Assembly: GCA_002360325.1 (NCBI GenBank)
Contig: DEQG01000048.1
Span: forward strand, 1 to 25,274
Reading direction: 5' to 3'
Source: Salinicoccus sp. UBA3372
GTDB lineage: Bacteria; Bacillota; Bacilli; Staphylococcales; Salinicoccaceae
Length of the DNA stretch: 25,274 nucleotides
Position numbers and translations under genes: made by a program. Shown piece after piece: positions 7,139-14,427 of the stretch (position 1 is its first letter; each line of letters starts with the position of its first letter). The notes beneath the pieces are model-generated. The model was not told the origin of the DNA. It was given only the letters and a program-made list of their open reading frames with translations, and searched no databases.

Positions 7139-7687
7139 ATGATTTTATACACAACGACTGGAACAGTCAGATATTTAACAGACTTGCAGGACAGACATCC
7201 GGATTTAATGTTGAGCGCGATCGGTCAGGATGCATTGTTATACCGGGAAGGTGAAAAAGGTAATCCCGTCTTCGAATCCGCTTCCGAGTATGAAATTTCA
7301 TACCAATATGGAGAGTTGAGTCAGAATAATGCGGTTTCCGTTTATTACATTCCGGTTTCCGGCAGTGGCGAAGCATCGATTCTCGGTCATTTTGCGGATT
7401 TGAACCAGGAACTGCAAAATGTAAAAGGTTTGACTGCTTATCGTATCGGCCGTGCACTGCATAAAGATTCCTATATCGTCTTTACGCAATGGGCAAACAG
7501 CTCAACCATTTCAGATTTTAAAGATACTGACATCTATAAAGAATATCTCGCGCCTGATGCTCTGAAGAAATTCAGGGATATCGGATCTGTATTCCAAAGT
7601 TCCATATCCTCGAAAACTTATTTACCGGCAGAAGAAAATGAAGAAAAATACAAAGATATATCTGAAGGAGAAAGAAAAGACTGCTGA
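7139..7687 (+). CDS. hmoB: HmoB/TRAP-type antibiotic biosynthesis monooxygenase-fold protein
   Basis: The 182-residue product belongs to the family known as TRAP (target of RNAIII-activating protein) in staphylococci and HmoB (YhgC) in B. subtilis. B. subtilis HmoB is reported to be a heme-degrading monooxygenase, and staphylococcal TRAP is structurally related and implicated in stress and DNA protection; the virulence role is disputed. An N-terminal region of about 70 residues precedes the C-terminal ABM ferredoxin-like fold (about 70-165), which contains YRIGRALHKDSYIVFTQW. The ATG at 7139 is preferred over GTG at 7130, because AGAGG sits about 8 bases before it and overlaps the GTG. It is divergent from the heme-synthesis operon, which fits a role in heme turnover. 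It converges on ecsB. Confidence 0.85.
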   Translation: MILYTTTGTVRYLTDLQDRHPDLMLSAIGQDALLYREGEKGNPVFESASEYEISYQYGELSQNNAVSVYYIPVSGSGEASILGHFADLNQELQNVKGLTAYRIGRALHKDSYIVFTQWANSSTISDFKDTDIYKEYLAPDALKKFRDIGSVFQSSISSKTYLPAEENEEKYKDISEGERKDC

Positions 7688-7712
7688 GTACATCAATCGC
7701 TCAGCAGTCTTT
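7676..7712. terminator. Bidirectional terminator inside both hmoB and ecsB
   Basis: AAAGACTGCTGAG (7676-7688) and CTCAGCAGTCTTT (7700-7712) make a perfect 13-bp stem with an 11-base loop. The left arm includes the hmoB stop codon and the right arm encodes the last ecsB residues. U-rich sequence follows on the plus strand, and the run of Ts opposite GAAAGAAAAG serves the minus strand. Confidence 0.85.
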
Positions 7713-8895
7713 CTTTCTTATATACACTTTTACTGAAATAGCTGTTTAGAAAATAGCCCCATAATGGGAAAATGACAGCAACGTAAAAATAAGTTGGATG
7801 CAATACTATGAATAATATAGCCAGTGCAAGAGAGATGACTGACATGGTCTTGTGGGAAAACCTTATATAGCTCTCCTGGATGTACTCTCTCTTGACCGGC
7901 CAGATTTTCGGCCAGAGCAGGTACGCCTGAGCGGTATATAGCTGGGACAGCTGAAGCACTATGATGTAAAGTGCAAACAGAATGATGATCGCAGAGAACA
8001 TGATCTGGTCCACCCACACCATCGCCACTGTAAATATTAACAGCAGCCTCAATATGATCATCGGCAGATCGTTATCCCTTAGAAATGTCCTTTTAAATAA
8101 GTACTCATACATATGACCTTTATTGAACCGGTCCGGCTTTGGCTGTTTCAGCAGTGCGTCGAAATATTTCCTTCTTTTATACTGCTTGGATATGTGTCGG
8201 ACGTTGGTGAACATCGATACATATTGATAATATTTCTGCAGCAGTGCCGCTTCATAGTTGACGAGCGTCGACCAGTCCAGGTTTTTGTACTGCTTTTTAT
8301 TAATCCAGAAGTACAGCCCCGATATCAGTGCCAGTCCTGCTGCGGCAAGGAAAGCATTTTGCAGCAACAGCATCAGTGAAACGAAGTGGATGAAAACGAG
8401 AATGCCGGTGACCGTGTTCTGGGAAACCGGCGAATTGACTGCGTTCCTTCTGATTATAAATGCCATGACATACAAAATGACGGCCATGACAGCGAATATG
8501 CCCATCTCCGTAATTGAATGCCCCACACTGAGAAGCAGTAATGCAATGACGAGACCGACAACCGGCAGAGCGATATTCAGCCAGAATGAATATTGGCTCG
8601 TATATGAAAAATATTTCTTCATGTTTATTTCATACGGCGGCAGAAACAATACGTCCGCCTCTTTCAGCAATGAGCGGTATTTCGGTAATAGCAGTACACT
8701 CATCATCAATGCAGCAATCACATCAAGATAAATGGTGGGTTCCATTGAAGACAGAAGACCCAGCAATGAATAAAGGAATACACCTGCTGCGATTGTTAAG
8801 AAAATCAGGAAATGGCTGTTGAATATATATTTGCCATAATAGCTTCTTATCTTTATATCATCTTCAATTCTGCTTTTATACAGAGGTGCTTTCAT
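7693..8895 (-). CDS. ecsB: ABC transporter permease EcsB
   Basis: EcsB is the membrane subunit of the EcsAB ABC exporter. In B. subtilis loss of this transporter impairs protein secretion, intramembrane proteolysis by RasP, competence and sporulation, and in S. aureus it affects cell envelope and virulence. The cargo is thought to be peptide fragments, not firmly proven. The 400-residue product has about 8-10 hydrophobic segments in paired blocks (about 30-80, 105-150, 160-200, 285-330, 350-385). A charged cytoplasmic region (about 210-275, YKRRKYFDALLKQPKPDRF) lies between them. ATG at 8895 overlaps the end of ecsA by 20 bases, so translation is coupled. The stop lies 5 bases from the hmoB stop. 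Confidence 0.9.
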   Translation of the reverse strand: MKAPLYKSRIEDDIKIRSYYGKYIFNSHFLIFLTIAAGVFLYSLLGLLSSMEPTIYLDVIAALMMSVLLLPKYRSLLKEADVLFLPPYEINMKKYFSYTSQYSFWLNIALPVVGLVIALLLLSVGHSITEMGIFAVMAVILYVMAFIIRRNAVNSPVSQNTVTGILVFIHFVSLMLLLQNAFLAAAGLALISGLYFWINKKQYKNLDWSTLVNYEAALLQKYYQYVSMFTNVRHISKQYKRRKYFDALLKQPKPDRFNKGHMYEYLFKRTFLRDNDLPMIILRLLLIFTVAMVWVDQIMFSAIIILFALYIIVLQLSQLYTAQAYLLWPKIWPVKREYIQESYIRFSHKTMSVISLALAILFIVLHPTYFYVAVIFPLWGYFLNSYFSKSVYKKERLLSD

Positions 8896-9628
8896 TTGAA
8901 CCTGCGCCCCCTGTCAGAGATAGGTAAAGATCATCGAGTGAGGCATCGGGCATATTCATATGTTGACGCAGTTCTTCTATCGTACCGGATACGAGCACCC
9001 TGCCGTTGTCCAGAATGACATACCGGTTACAATAGCGTTCCGCAGTCGATAATATATGTGTACTCATCAAAATCGACCGGTTTTTATCTCTTTCTTCAAC
9101 CATGAGCTCGATCAATGATTCGATGCCGAGCGGATCAAGACCAAGAAAAGGTTCGTCTATGATATACAGGTCCGGTTCCACTATGAAGGCGCAGATCAGC
9201 ATCACCTTCTGCTTCATTCCTTTGGAGAAATGAGTTGGAAACATGTTGACTTTGTCGTCCAGCCGGAATGCTTTCAGCAGCCTGTCGGCGCGTTCCCACG
9301 CTGTCGCTTCGTCCAGGCCGTATGCCATCGCGGTCATATTGACATGTTCCTTCAATGTCAGTTCTTCGTAGAGTATCGGAGATTCCGGGATATATGCAAG
9401 GTCTCTCCTGTACTTCTCTGTATCTTCATCTATCTGGATGCCATTGACTTCAATACTTCCTTTATGCGGGTTGAGCAGTCCCAGTATGTGCTTGATGGTC
9501 GTACTCTTTCCCGACCCGTTCAAACCGATCAGGCCGATGATCTCCCCGCTTCTGATATCAAAGTTGATATCATGTATAACTGCGGTCTTTGAATAGCCGC
9601 CGGTTAAGTTATCTATATTCAGAACCAT
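8876..9628 (-). CDS. ecsA: ABC transporter ATP-binding protein EcsA
   Basis: The ATPase of the EcsAB transporter. In the 250-residue product the Walker A motif GLNGSGKST is at 35-43. The Q-loop region lies near 80 in AYIPESP. The signature is the Ecs-type FSKGMKQK at about 134-141 instead of canonical LSGGQ. Walker B LYIIDEP is at 154-160, the D-loop is GLDP, and the switch His191 is in MSTHIL. This FSKGMKQ variant is usual in EcsA and related importless ABC ATPases. The ATG at 9628 has AAAGGAAG 6 bases upstream. The gene is first in the ecsAB operon and is divergent from hit across an 87-base gap. Confidence 0.93.
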   Translation of the reverse strand: MVLNIDNLTGGYSKTAVIHDINFDIRSGEIIGLIGLNGSGKSTTIKHILGLLNPHKGSIEVNGIQIDEDTEKYRRDLAYIPESPILYEELTLKEHVNMTAMAYGLDEATAWERADRLLKAFRLDDKVNMFPTHFSKGMKQKVMLICAFIVEPDLYIIDEPFLGLDPLGIESLIELMVEERDKNRSILMSTHILSTAERYCNRYVILDNGRVLVSGTIEELRQHMNMPDASLDDLYLSLTGGAGSNESTSV

Positions 9629-9654
9629 ATTCGACTTCCTTTAATTTAAATAGA

Positions 9655-9683
9655 ATTATTTGTATACTAATACTAAGTTACAA
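9655..9683 (-). promoter_or_regulatory. Probable ecsA promoter in the divergent ecsA/hit gap
   Basis: On the minus strand TTGTAA (9683-9678) and AATAAT (9660-9655) are 17 bases apart. The start would be near 9648, 20 bases before ecsA. A weaker plus-strand pair for hit, TTGTAT (9660-9665) and TATATC (9684-9689) at 18 bases, overlaps it, so the two genes may compete for polymerase. Confidence 0.42.
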
Positions 9684-9715
9684 TATATCATAATAAAACT
9701 ACGGAGGTACAATGA

Positions 9716-10144
9716 ATGACTAAAACTATTTTCGAGAAGATCATTGATCGTGAAATACCTGCAAACATCGTTTATGAGGACAATGAGGTACTGGCTTTTA
9801 TGGACGCCTTCCCACTTTCAAAAGGACATACTCTTGTAACTCCAAAGAGACCGATTGAAAACATCTATGAGCTGGATGACGAAACAGGTGCAAAAGTGAT
9901 GGCTGCTGTCACGAAAGTATCCAAGGCACTGCGTGATGCATTTAATCCAAAAGGATTGAACGTTGTACAAAATAACGGTTCGTATGCTTCACAATCCGTC
10001 TTTCATTTACACTTCCACCTCATTCCGAGATATGATGACGAATATGACGGTTTCAACTATAAATGGGACCCGGTATCTGAACCCGGCTCTGATGATGAAC
10101 GTCTGGAAATAGAAAACCATATTAAATCCAAACTCGATGAGTAA
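9716..10144 (+). CDS. hit: HIT-family nucleotide hydrolase/transferase
   Basis: A 142-residue histidine-triad protein of the Hit/HINT branch, a cytosolic homodimer that hydrolyses adenosine phosphoramidates or related nucleotides. The physiological substrate in Firmicutes is not known. The N-terminal FEKIIDREIPANIVYEDNEVLAFMDAFPLSKGHTLVTPK block is typical. The histidine triad HLHFHLIP (pattern HxHxHxx) is at about residues 98-105, preceded by QNNGSYASQSVFH. The ATG at 9716 has GGAGG 8 bases upstream; an ATG 4 bases earlier is out of frame and closes after three codons. hit opposite ecsAB is a conserved Firmicute arrangement, though no functional link is established. Confidence 0.93.
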   Translation: MTKTIFEKIIDREIPANIVYEDNEVLAFMDAFPLSKGHTLVTPKRPIENIYELDDETGAKVMAAVTKVSKALRDAFNPKGLNVVQNNGSYASQSVFHLHFHLIPRYDDEYDGFNYKWDPVSEPGSDDERLEIENHIKSKLDE

Positions 10145-10200
10145 TAAACACCCTTAATGGGTAATGGTCTATATATACTTGCTAAAAGGACGTGTCGTAA

Positions 10201-10575
10201 ATGAAGTTTAAAAATATAGCAGTCGGTTTTGCAGTTGGCGTCACAGGCGGCATGCTGGTCTCATTCCTGAATGCACCGAAATCCGGTTCAGAGCTGCAGC
10301 AGTCGTTGAAGAACGAATCAGGTAACTTTAAATCCCAGATGAACCAGCTGAAAATCGAAGCTGATGAAGTCAAATCATCATTTTTGAAAACCAAGCATGA
10401 ATCACAGGAAGTGTTCAACAGCCTGGGCGATGAAATCAAAACGATGATCAGTAACTTCCAGGCGGATATCAATCCAAATATCGAAAATATACAAGGCCAT
10501 ATTGAAAATGTTTCCAACCGCGGTGAGGAAATCAGTAAAGATGTGGATAACATGATTAACAGAAAGAAAAAATAA
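10201..10575 (+). CDS. YtxH-domain protein
   Basis: A 124-residue protein of the YtxH family, small envelope proteins often linked to general stress (B. subtilis YtxH is SigB-controlled) with no known biochemical activity. A short hydrophobic segment at about residues 5-24 (NIAVGFAVGVTGGMLVSFLNAPKSG) serves as membrane anchor; the APKSG after it is the family hallmark. The rest is predicted amphipathic helix and coiled coil, rich in K, E, N and Q. The ATG at 10201 has AAAGGA about 10 bases upstream. It sits between hit and prsA, as I recall in S. aureus, and ends in a strong terminator. Confidence 0.85.
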   Translation: MKFKNIAVGFAVGVTGGMLVSFLNAPKSGSELQQSLKNESGNFKSQMNQLKIEADEVKSSFLKTKHESQEVFNSLGDEIKTMISNFQADINPNIENIQGHIENVSNRGEEISKDVDNMINRKKK

Positions 10576-10592
10576 TTTTCAAATTTTTAAGC

Positions 10593-10630
10593 AGCGGGAC
10601 ACAATACTATTTGTGTTCCGCTATTTTATT
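10593..10630 (+). terminator. Terminator after the ytxH-like gene
   Basis: AGCGGGACACAA (10593-10604) pairs with TTGTGTTCCGCT (10611-10622), 12 bp with one G-U and a 6-base loop, followed by ATTTTATT. Its descending arm doubles as the -35 region of the next promoter. Confidence 0.85.
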
Positions 10631-10640
10631 ATGATATATT
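10611..10640 (+). promoter_or_regulatory. Probable prsA promoter
   Basis: TTGTGT (10611-10616) and TATATT (10635-10640) are 18 bases apart, with TGA before the -10 giving an extended -10. The start would be near 10647, about 27 bases before prsA. The -35 is inside the descending arm of the upstream terminator. Confidence 0.45.
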
Positions 10641-10673
10641 AGCTCTTGTATGATGATTAAAGGAGAAGTGTTT

Positions 10674-11759
10674 ATGAAGAAAAAGTTGATGCCTGTAGTA
10701 ATCGGGCTTGGTCTTCTCGGACTCGCCGGCTGCGGTAACGGTGAAGAAGGAAGTTCAGATAATGGAAATGGCTCTGGAGAAACAGAGTTCGGTGAAGTTT
10801 TAGCAACAAGTGACGCAGGAGACGTAACTATTGATGATGTATTAAATAATATCGGCACGACCCAGGTTGCAAACCAGACGTTCCAATTGACTCTGGATCA
10901 GGTGCTGCAGGATAAATACAGTGATGAAGTCGATTCAGCTGAAATTGAAGAAGAAGTAGATGCTGAAATTGAACAGTATGGCGGCGAAGAGCAGTTTGAA
11001 ATGATGATGGCTCAGCAGCAGCCGGGCATGACGGCAGACAAATATAAACAGCAGCGTATCTCCAGTACATATCACAATCTTTTCTTCACAGAGAAATTTG
11101 ATATTACAGATGAAGAAGCAATGGAAGGCGCTGTTGAAGGTGCACATATACTGATTGCTGTAGACGAAGAAGCTGAAGACGGACTGACAGAAGAAGAAGC
11201 TTTGGAAAAAGCTGAAGAACTCACTGCAGAAATTGAAGATGGTGCAGACTTCGCTGAAGTGGCTGAAGAAGAATCAGATGATGGCAGTGCTGCAAACGGC
11301 GGTTCTTTAGGTCTTGTAACTGAAGGACAGATGGTTGAGGAGTTTGAAAGTGCATTGTTTGATCTGGAACAGGGAGAAATGACAAGTGAACCTGTAAAAT
11401 CAGAATTCGGTTACCACATCATCCAAAGAGGCGATGAAGAAGATATAGACGAAGAGCTGGAACAAGTTAAAAGCCAGCTTGTAAACCAGAAAGTCCAGGA
11501 AAACCCGGATCAGGTTTTGACGTTCTATCAGGATCTGATGGAAGAATATAATGTTTCATTCGAAAATGAAGACATTGAATCTTACATCGAGGAAACATTC
11601 CTCACATCTGAAGAAGCGGCAAACGAAGGTGAAGAATCTTCAGAAGAAGAAAGTACTGAAGAGACGGACACTGAAGAAAATTCTGGTGATGAAGAGTCAT
11701 CCGAAGATGCTGCCGAAGACGAAGAAGCAGCTGAAGAAGATGCTGATTCAGAAGAATAA
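10674..11759 (+). CDS. prsA: Foldase lipoprotein PrsA (parvulin peptidyl-prolyl isomerase) with acidic tail
   Basis: PrsA is a lipid-anchored chaperone and proline isomerase on the outer face of the membrane that folds secreted proteins, including penicillin-binding proteins. The 361-residue product has a signal peptide with lipobox LAGC and lipidated Cys20, a Gly/Ser/Glu linker, an N-terminal SurA-like chaperone region (about 40-150), and a parvulin domain (about 155-253; GAHILIAVDEE...GGSLGLVTEGQMVEEFE...SEFGYHII). A C-terminal helix follows at about 255-310. The ATG at 10674 is chosen over 10650 because the signal peptide begins there and GGAG lies 8 bases upstream. The last 50 residues hold 28 Asp/Glu and no Lys/Arg; the S. 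aureus protein, as I recall, ends in a shorter lysine-containing tail. It has its own promoter and terminator. Confidence 0.93.
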   Translation: MKKKLMPVVIGLGLLGLAGCGNGEEGSSDNGNGSGETEFGEVLATSDAGDVTIDDVLNNIGTTQVANQTFQLTLDQVLQDKYSDEVDSAEIEEEVDAEIEQYGGEEQFEMMMAQQQPGMTADKYKQQRISSTYHNLFFTEKFDITDEEAMEGAVEGAHILIAVDEEAEDGLTEEEALEKAEELTAEIEDGADFAEVAEEESDDGSAANGGSLGLVTEGQMVEEFESALFDLEQGEMTSEPVKSEFGYHIIQRGDEEDIDEELEQVKSQLVNQKVQENPDQVLTFYQDLMEEYNVSFENEDIESYIEETFLTSEEAANEGEESSEEESTEETDTEENSGDEESSEDAAEDEEAAEEDADSEE

Positions 11760-11777
11760 TTTAATAAATTTTTATAA

Positions 11778-11807
11778 GAGCCTGTACAATTGTACAGGTC
11801 TTTTTTA
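11778..11807 (+). terminator. prsA terminator
   Basis: CCTGTACAAT (11781-11790) is followed directly by its inverse TGTACAGG with flanking pairs, giving a perfect palindromic stem, then TTTTTT at 11801-11806. It lies 20 bases after the prsA stop. Confidence 0.92.
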
Positions 11808-11975
11808 TTTCAACATGTGGTGATGTGCTGTCTGTATGCGTAAGCTTCTGACAAAATGAGGCCTGGTTTACGAATTACAACGAAGGCCTGAAGAAATGCT
11901 TCTCCTGGAACCGCCCCGCTCATGGATCTGCCCGTCTTTCCTTCAATATACAGTCGTCAGCTAAAAAAGTTTTTC
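11808..11975. other. Non-coding stretch between prsA and the gltP1 control region
   Basis: I see no gene in either strand here: all frames close within about 12 codons and no ribosome site precedes them. AGGCCT occurs twice, 32 bases apart. This part is slightly richer in G and C than the flanking intergenic DNA and could be a decayed gene or part of a long leader. Nothing firm can be said. Confidence 0.4.
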
Positions 11976-11990
11976 AATTTTCTGTCATTT
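11976..11990. promoter_or_regulatory. CodY-like box upstream of gltP1
   Basis: AATTTTCTGTCATTT matches the CodY motif AATTTTCWGAAAATT at 12 of 15 positions. It lies just upstream of the -10 TATAAT at 11996, where CodY would block polymerase. CodY represses amino-acid uptake genes in rich medium, so a site on a glutamate-type symporter makes sense. Three mismatches leave real doubt. Confidence 0.35.
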
Positions 11991-11992
11991 TC

Positions 11993-12001
11993 TGTTATAA
12001 T
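11993..12001 (+). promoter_or_regulatory. Extended -10 promoter of gltP1
   Basis: TGTTATAAT gives a full -10 TATAAT (11996-12001) with the TG extension; the -35 region is weak (TTCAAT at 17 bases). TTATAAT (11995-12001) and ATTATAA (12006-12012) form an inverted repeat across the -10, a possible operator. The leader would be about 100 bases. Confidence 0.5.
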
Positions 12002-12060
12002 GAGAATTATAAAGCATCCCTGCCCTGTTCTTTCTTTTAGTATCTTCATTCCGGTTATTT

Positions 12061-12074
12061 TGTAAGCGTTTCCA
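12061..12074 (+). promoter_or_regulatory. cre-like CcpA site in the gltP1 leader
   Basis: TGTAAGCGTTTCCA fits the cre consensus TGWNANCGNTNWCA at 13 of 14 positions, with the CG core intact. It is about 55 bases downstream of the predicted transcription start and 35 bases before the ATG, a roadblock position typical of carbon catabolite repression. Confidence 0.55.
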
Positions 12075-12109
12075 TATATAGAATATAAAGAGATAAGGGG
12101 GATTTTATT

Positions 12110-13402
12110 ATGAAAGTGGGCAACCGTTTAACAGTCTACATTGTCATTGGTCTTATCGCAGGTATTATCATCGGGTCGATTTTCAGCCCGATGGCGGATC
12201 AGGCTTGGGTCCAGTGGATTGATCAGTTCATTTTTAATGTGGTCGGTCAAATATTCCTGAACCTGATTTTCATGGTTGTTGTACCGGTAGTATTCATCTC
12301 TATCGTACTCGGTGTCGTTGGTGTCGGAGATCCTAAAACTTTGGGGAGTCTGGGGATTAAAACAATTGCATTTTACTTAGCAACGACAGCCATAGCAATC
12401 ACCATTGCGATTATCATCGCCTTAGTACTGCAGCCTGGTGAAGGTCAGGCGGAACTGCTTGATTCTTCTGAAGTTGAAGAATACCGTGAAACGGAACTTG
12501 GTGGAGATACGGGTGAAGCCATCGATCAGACAGTCGATGAGACGATCATCAATCTGATTCCGTCCAACGTAATCGAAGCAATGGGGACTGCAAATATGCT
12601 TCAGATTATAGCCTTCGCGATTTTCATCGGTATCGCCTTGATTGCGGTACAGGACAAAGCCAAAGGCATTATAAAATTATTTGAGGAAGCGAACGAAGTC
12701 ATCATGTGGGTTGTGCTTGCAATCATGAAATATTTTGCACCGATTGGTGCATTCGGCCTTGTAGCCACAGCATTTACACAGGCCGGCTTCGGAGCAATCC
12801 AACAGCTCGGCATGTACTTTGTCTGTGTGCTGCTCGGTTTGTTCATCCACCTTCTGTTCGTTTACGGTTCGGTCATCAGGTTTCTTGCGAAGAAACCATT
12901 CATCTGGTTCATCAAAGGATTTGCGCCGGCCATGAGTGTCGCATTCAGTACATCTTCATCCAGTGCGACACTGCCTGTTTCAATGGAAACGGCACAGAAT
13001 AATTTGAATGTCAGAAAGAGCATTTCCAGTTTCGTACAACCGCTCGGCGCGACGGTCAACATGGACGGCACAGCAATCATGCAGGGTGTGGCCACTGTGT
13101 TCATTGCACAGCTTACCGGTGTCGACCTGACAATTATGCAGATGGTGACTGTCGTACTCGTTGCCACAATCGCAAGTATCGGTACGGCCGGGGTCCCCGG
13201 TGTCGGTCTTGTCATGCTCGCCATGGTGCTGACCGCAGTCGGACTGGATCCTGCGGCAATCGGTATCATTCTGGGTATCGACCGCCTTCTTGATATGACG
13301 CGTACCGCAGTCAATATTACCGGTGACGCAGCGATTGCAGTGGTTCTGAATGAACAGCATATCAGAAATGAGGAAAAGGAAAAGAAAGCCGGACAGGCAT
13401 AA
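12110..13402 (+). CDS. Dicarboxylate/amino acid:cation symporter, GltP/GltT type, copy 1
   Basis: A 430-residue member of the DAACS (SLC1-like) family, which imports glutamate, aspartate or C4-dicarboxylates with Na+ or H+. It has eight membrane helices and two re-entrant hairpins in the family. Visible landmarks are the serine-rich HP1 loop AFSTSSSSATLP, the NMDGTA motif of helix 7, the HP2 region ASIGTAGVPGVG, and helix 8 DRLLDMTRTAVNITGDA. The Asp, Arg, Thr and Asn there bind substrate amino and carboxyl groups; arginine in TRTAVN favours acidic substrates. An acidic insertion follows helix 3 (about 120-145). The ATG at 12110 has AAGGGGG upstream. It interrupts a prsA-yhaM neighbourhood I recall as contiguous in staphylococci. 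A close paralogue lies at 20941-22227. Exact substrate is not determined. Confidence 0.9.
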   Translation: MKVGNRLTVYIVIGLIAGIIIGSIFSPMADQAWVQWIDQFIFNVVGQIFLNLIFMVVVPVVFISIVLGVVGVGDPKTLGSLGIKTIAFYLATTAIAITIAIIIALVLQPGEGQAELLDSSEVEEYRETELGGDTGEAIDQTVDETIINLIPSNVIEAMGTANMLQIIAFAIFIGIALIAVQDKAKGIIKLFEEANEVIMWVVLAIMKYFAPIGAFGLVATAFTQAGFGAIQQLGMYFVCVLLGLFIHLLFVYGSVIRFLAKKPFIWFIKGFAPAMSVAFSTSSSSATLPVSMETAQNNLNVRKSISSFVQPLGATVNMDGTAIMQGVATVFIAQLTGVDLTIMQMVTVVLVATIASIGTAGVPGVGLVMLAMVLTAVGLDPAAIGIILGIDRLLDMTRTAVNITGDAAIAVVLNEQHIRNEEKEKKAGQA

Positions 13403-13425
13403 GCTTCATCACTAAAATATTTTCA

Positions 13426-13471
13426 AAATAAACGCCCGGTCCTGAAAGGTTTCAGGACCGGGCGTTTATTT
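13426..13471. terminator. Bidirectional terminator shared by gltP1 and yhaM
   Basis: Arms of 22 bases (13426-13447 and 13450-13471) are perfect inverses around a two-base centre, with a GC-rich core CGCCCGGTCCTG. A and T runs at the ends give a U tract in either direction. It lies 24 bases after gltP1 and 7 bases after the yhaM stop. Confidence 0.95.
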
Positions 13472-13477
13472 CAATAT

Positions 13478-14416
13478 TTAAAAGTTTTCTGGTTTATATA
13501 GATTTCTGTTTTCCAGAGGGAAGATTCTGTCTGTAAACTTTCCTTTATCCGTATTATCCAGATGTTTATCCATCATCATCATTCTCGCATCGATATTATC
13601 GATGAAGTGCAGAATTTCCGCTTCTTTCAGCATCGGCACTTTCGGTGAACCGTATTCGAGCTTTCCATGATGGGAAAGGATCAGGTGTTTAAGAAGCAGG
13701 ACTTCCTCACCTTCTATTTCGAGCTCTGCCGCAATCATCGAAATCTCTTCAACAGCAATGACAATATGTCCAATCAGATTTCCTTCCGTCGTGTAAGTCG
13801 TCCCGATTGGTCCGGAAAGTTCCTTGACTTTACCAATGTCATGCAGAATGATGCCGCTGTACAGCAGGCTTCTGTTGAGCGACGGATAAATGTCGCATAA
13901 TGCCTCTGCGGTTCTCAGCATATAATGCACATGATAAGCAAGACCTGAAACAAAGTCATGATGATTTGTCATCGCAGCCGGATAAGTCAGAAATTCTGTC
14001 TTATACTTGGCAAGCATCTTGCGTACGATACGCTGCATCGCCCCATTTTCTATTTTGAGGGTGTAATCCATGATGCTTTCAAAAAGGGTGTCCTCATCAA
14101 TCGGTGCCTTTTCAACAAAATCTTTTGCATTCAGTCCGTCCTGCTCTGTGGCCAGACGGTACATGGCAATTTTCATCTGTCTTTTATTGCGGTAATCGAT
14201 GACATCCCCTTTAACTTTTATCAGAGCTTCCGGCAGGAGTACCTGCATGTCTTCTTTTGAAACTGTCCAGAGCTTCGCTTCAATTTCTCCTGAACGGTCC
14301 TGCAGATACAGCGTCATATAAGGTTTACCCTGCTGTGTCACGCCCTGCTGGCTTCTCTTGATCAAGTAAAAAGTTTCTACACTGTCTCCTGCTTTAAGGT
14401 TTGCAATATTCGACAC
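13478..14416 (-). CDS. yhaM: 3'-5' exoribonuclease YhaM (Cbf1)
   Basis: YhaM is a 3'-5' exonuclease acting on RNA and single-stranded DNA. In S. aureus (Cbf1) it trims a few 3' nucleotides of many transcripts. The 312-residue product has an N-terminal OB-fold (about 8-92, [22 protein letters not shown]) and a C-terminal HD phosphohydrolase domain. The latter shows [11 protein letters not shown], the metal-binding pair in [13 protein letters not shown], and [13 protein letters not shown]. The GTG at 14425 overlaps the ribosome site, while GTG at 14416 has AGAGG 8 bases upstream and aligns with the start I recall for S. aureus (MRNIEKLNPGD), so 14416 is chosen. It is last of the yhaO-yhaN-yhaM operon, with 11 bases separating it from yhaN. 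Confidence 0.93.
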   Translation of the reverse strand: MSNIANLKAGDSVETFYLIKRSQQGVTQQGKPYMTLYLQDRSGEIEAKLWTVSKEDMQVLLPEALIKVKGDVIDYRNKRQMKIAMYRLATEQDGLNAKDFVEKAPIDEDTLFESIMDYTLKIENGAMQRIVRKMLAKYKTEFLTYPAAMTNHHDFVSGLAYHVHYMLRTAEALCDIYPSLNRSLLYSGIILHDIGKVKELSGPIGTTYTTEGNLIGHIVIAVEEISMIAAELEIEGEEVLLLKHLILSHHGKLEYGSPKVPMLKEAEILHFIDNIDARMMMMDKHLDNTDKGKFTDRIFPLENRNLYKPENF

Positions 14417-14427
14417 TAATTTCACCT

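Noticed and set aside
11551..11823. Plus-strand lysine-rich frame of 90 codons
   Set aside because: It is a frame-shifted reading of the GAA-rich DNA that encodes the acidic PrsA tail and runs through the terminator.
11995..12012. PerR or Fur box at the gltP1 -10
   Set aside because: The arms TTATAAT/ATTATAA resemble PerR half-sites but are separated by 4 bases instead of 1, so only a generic inverted repeat is reported.
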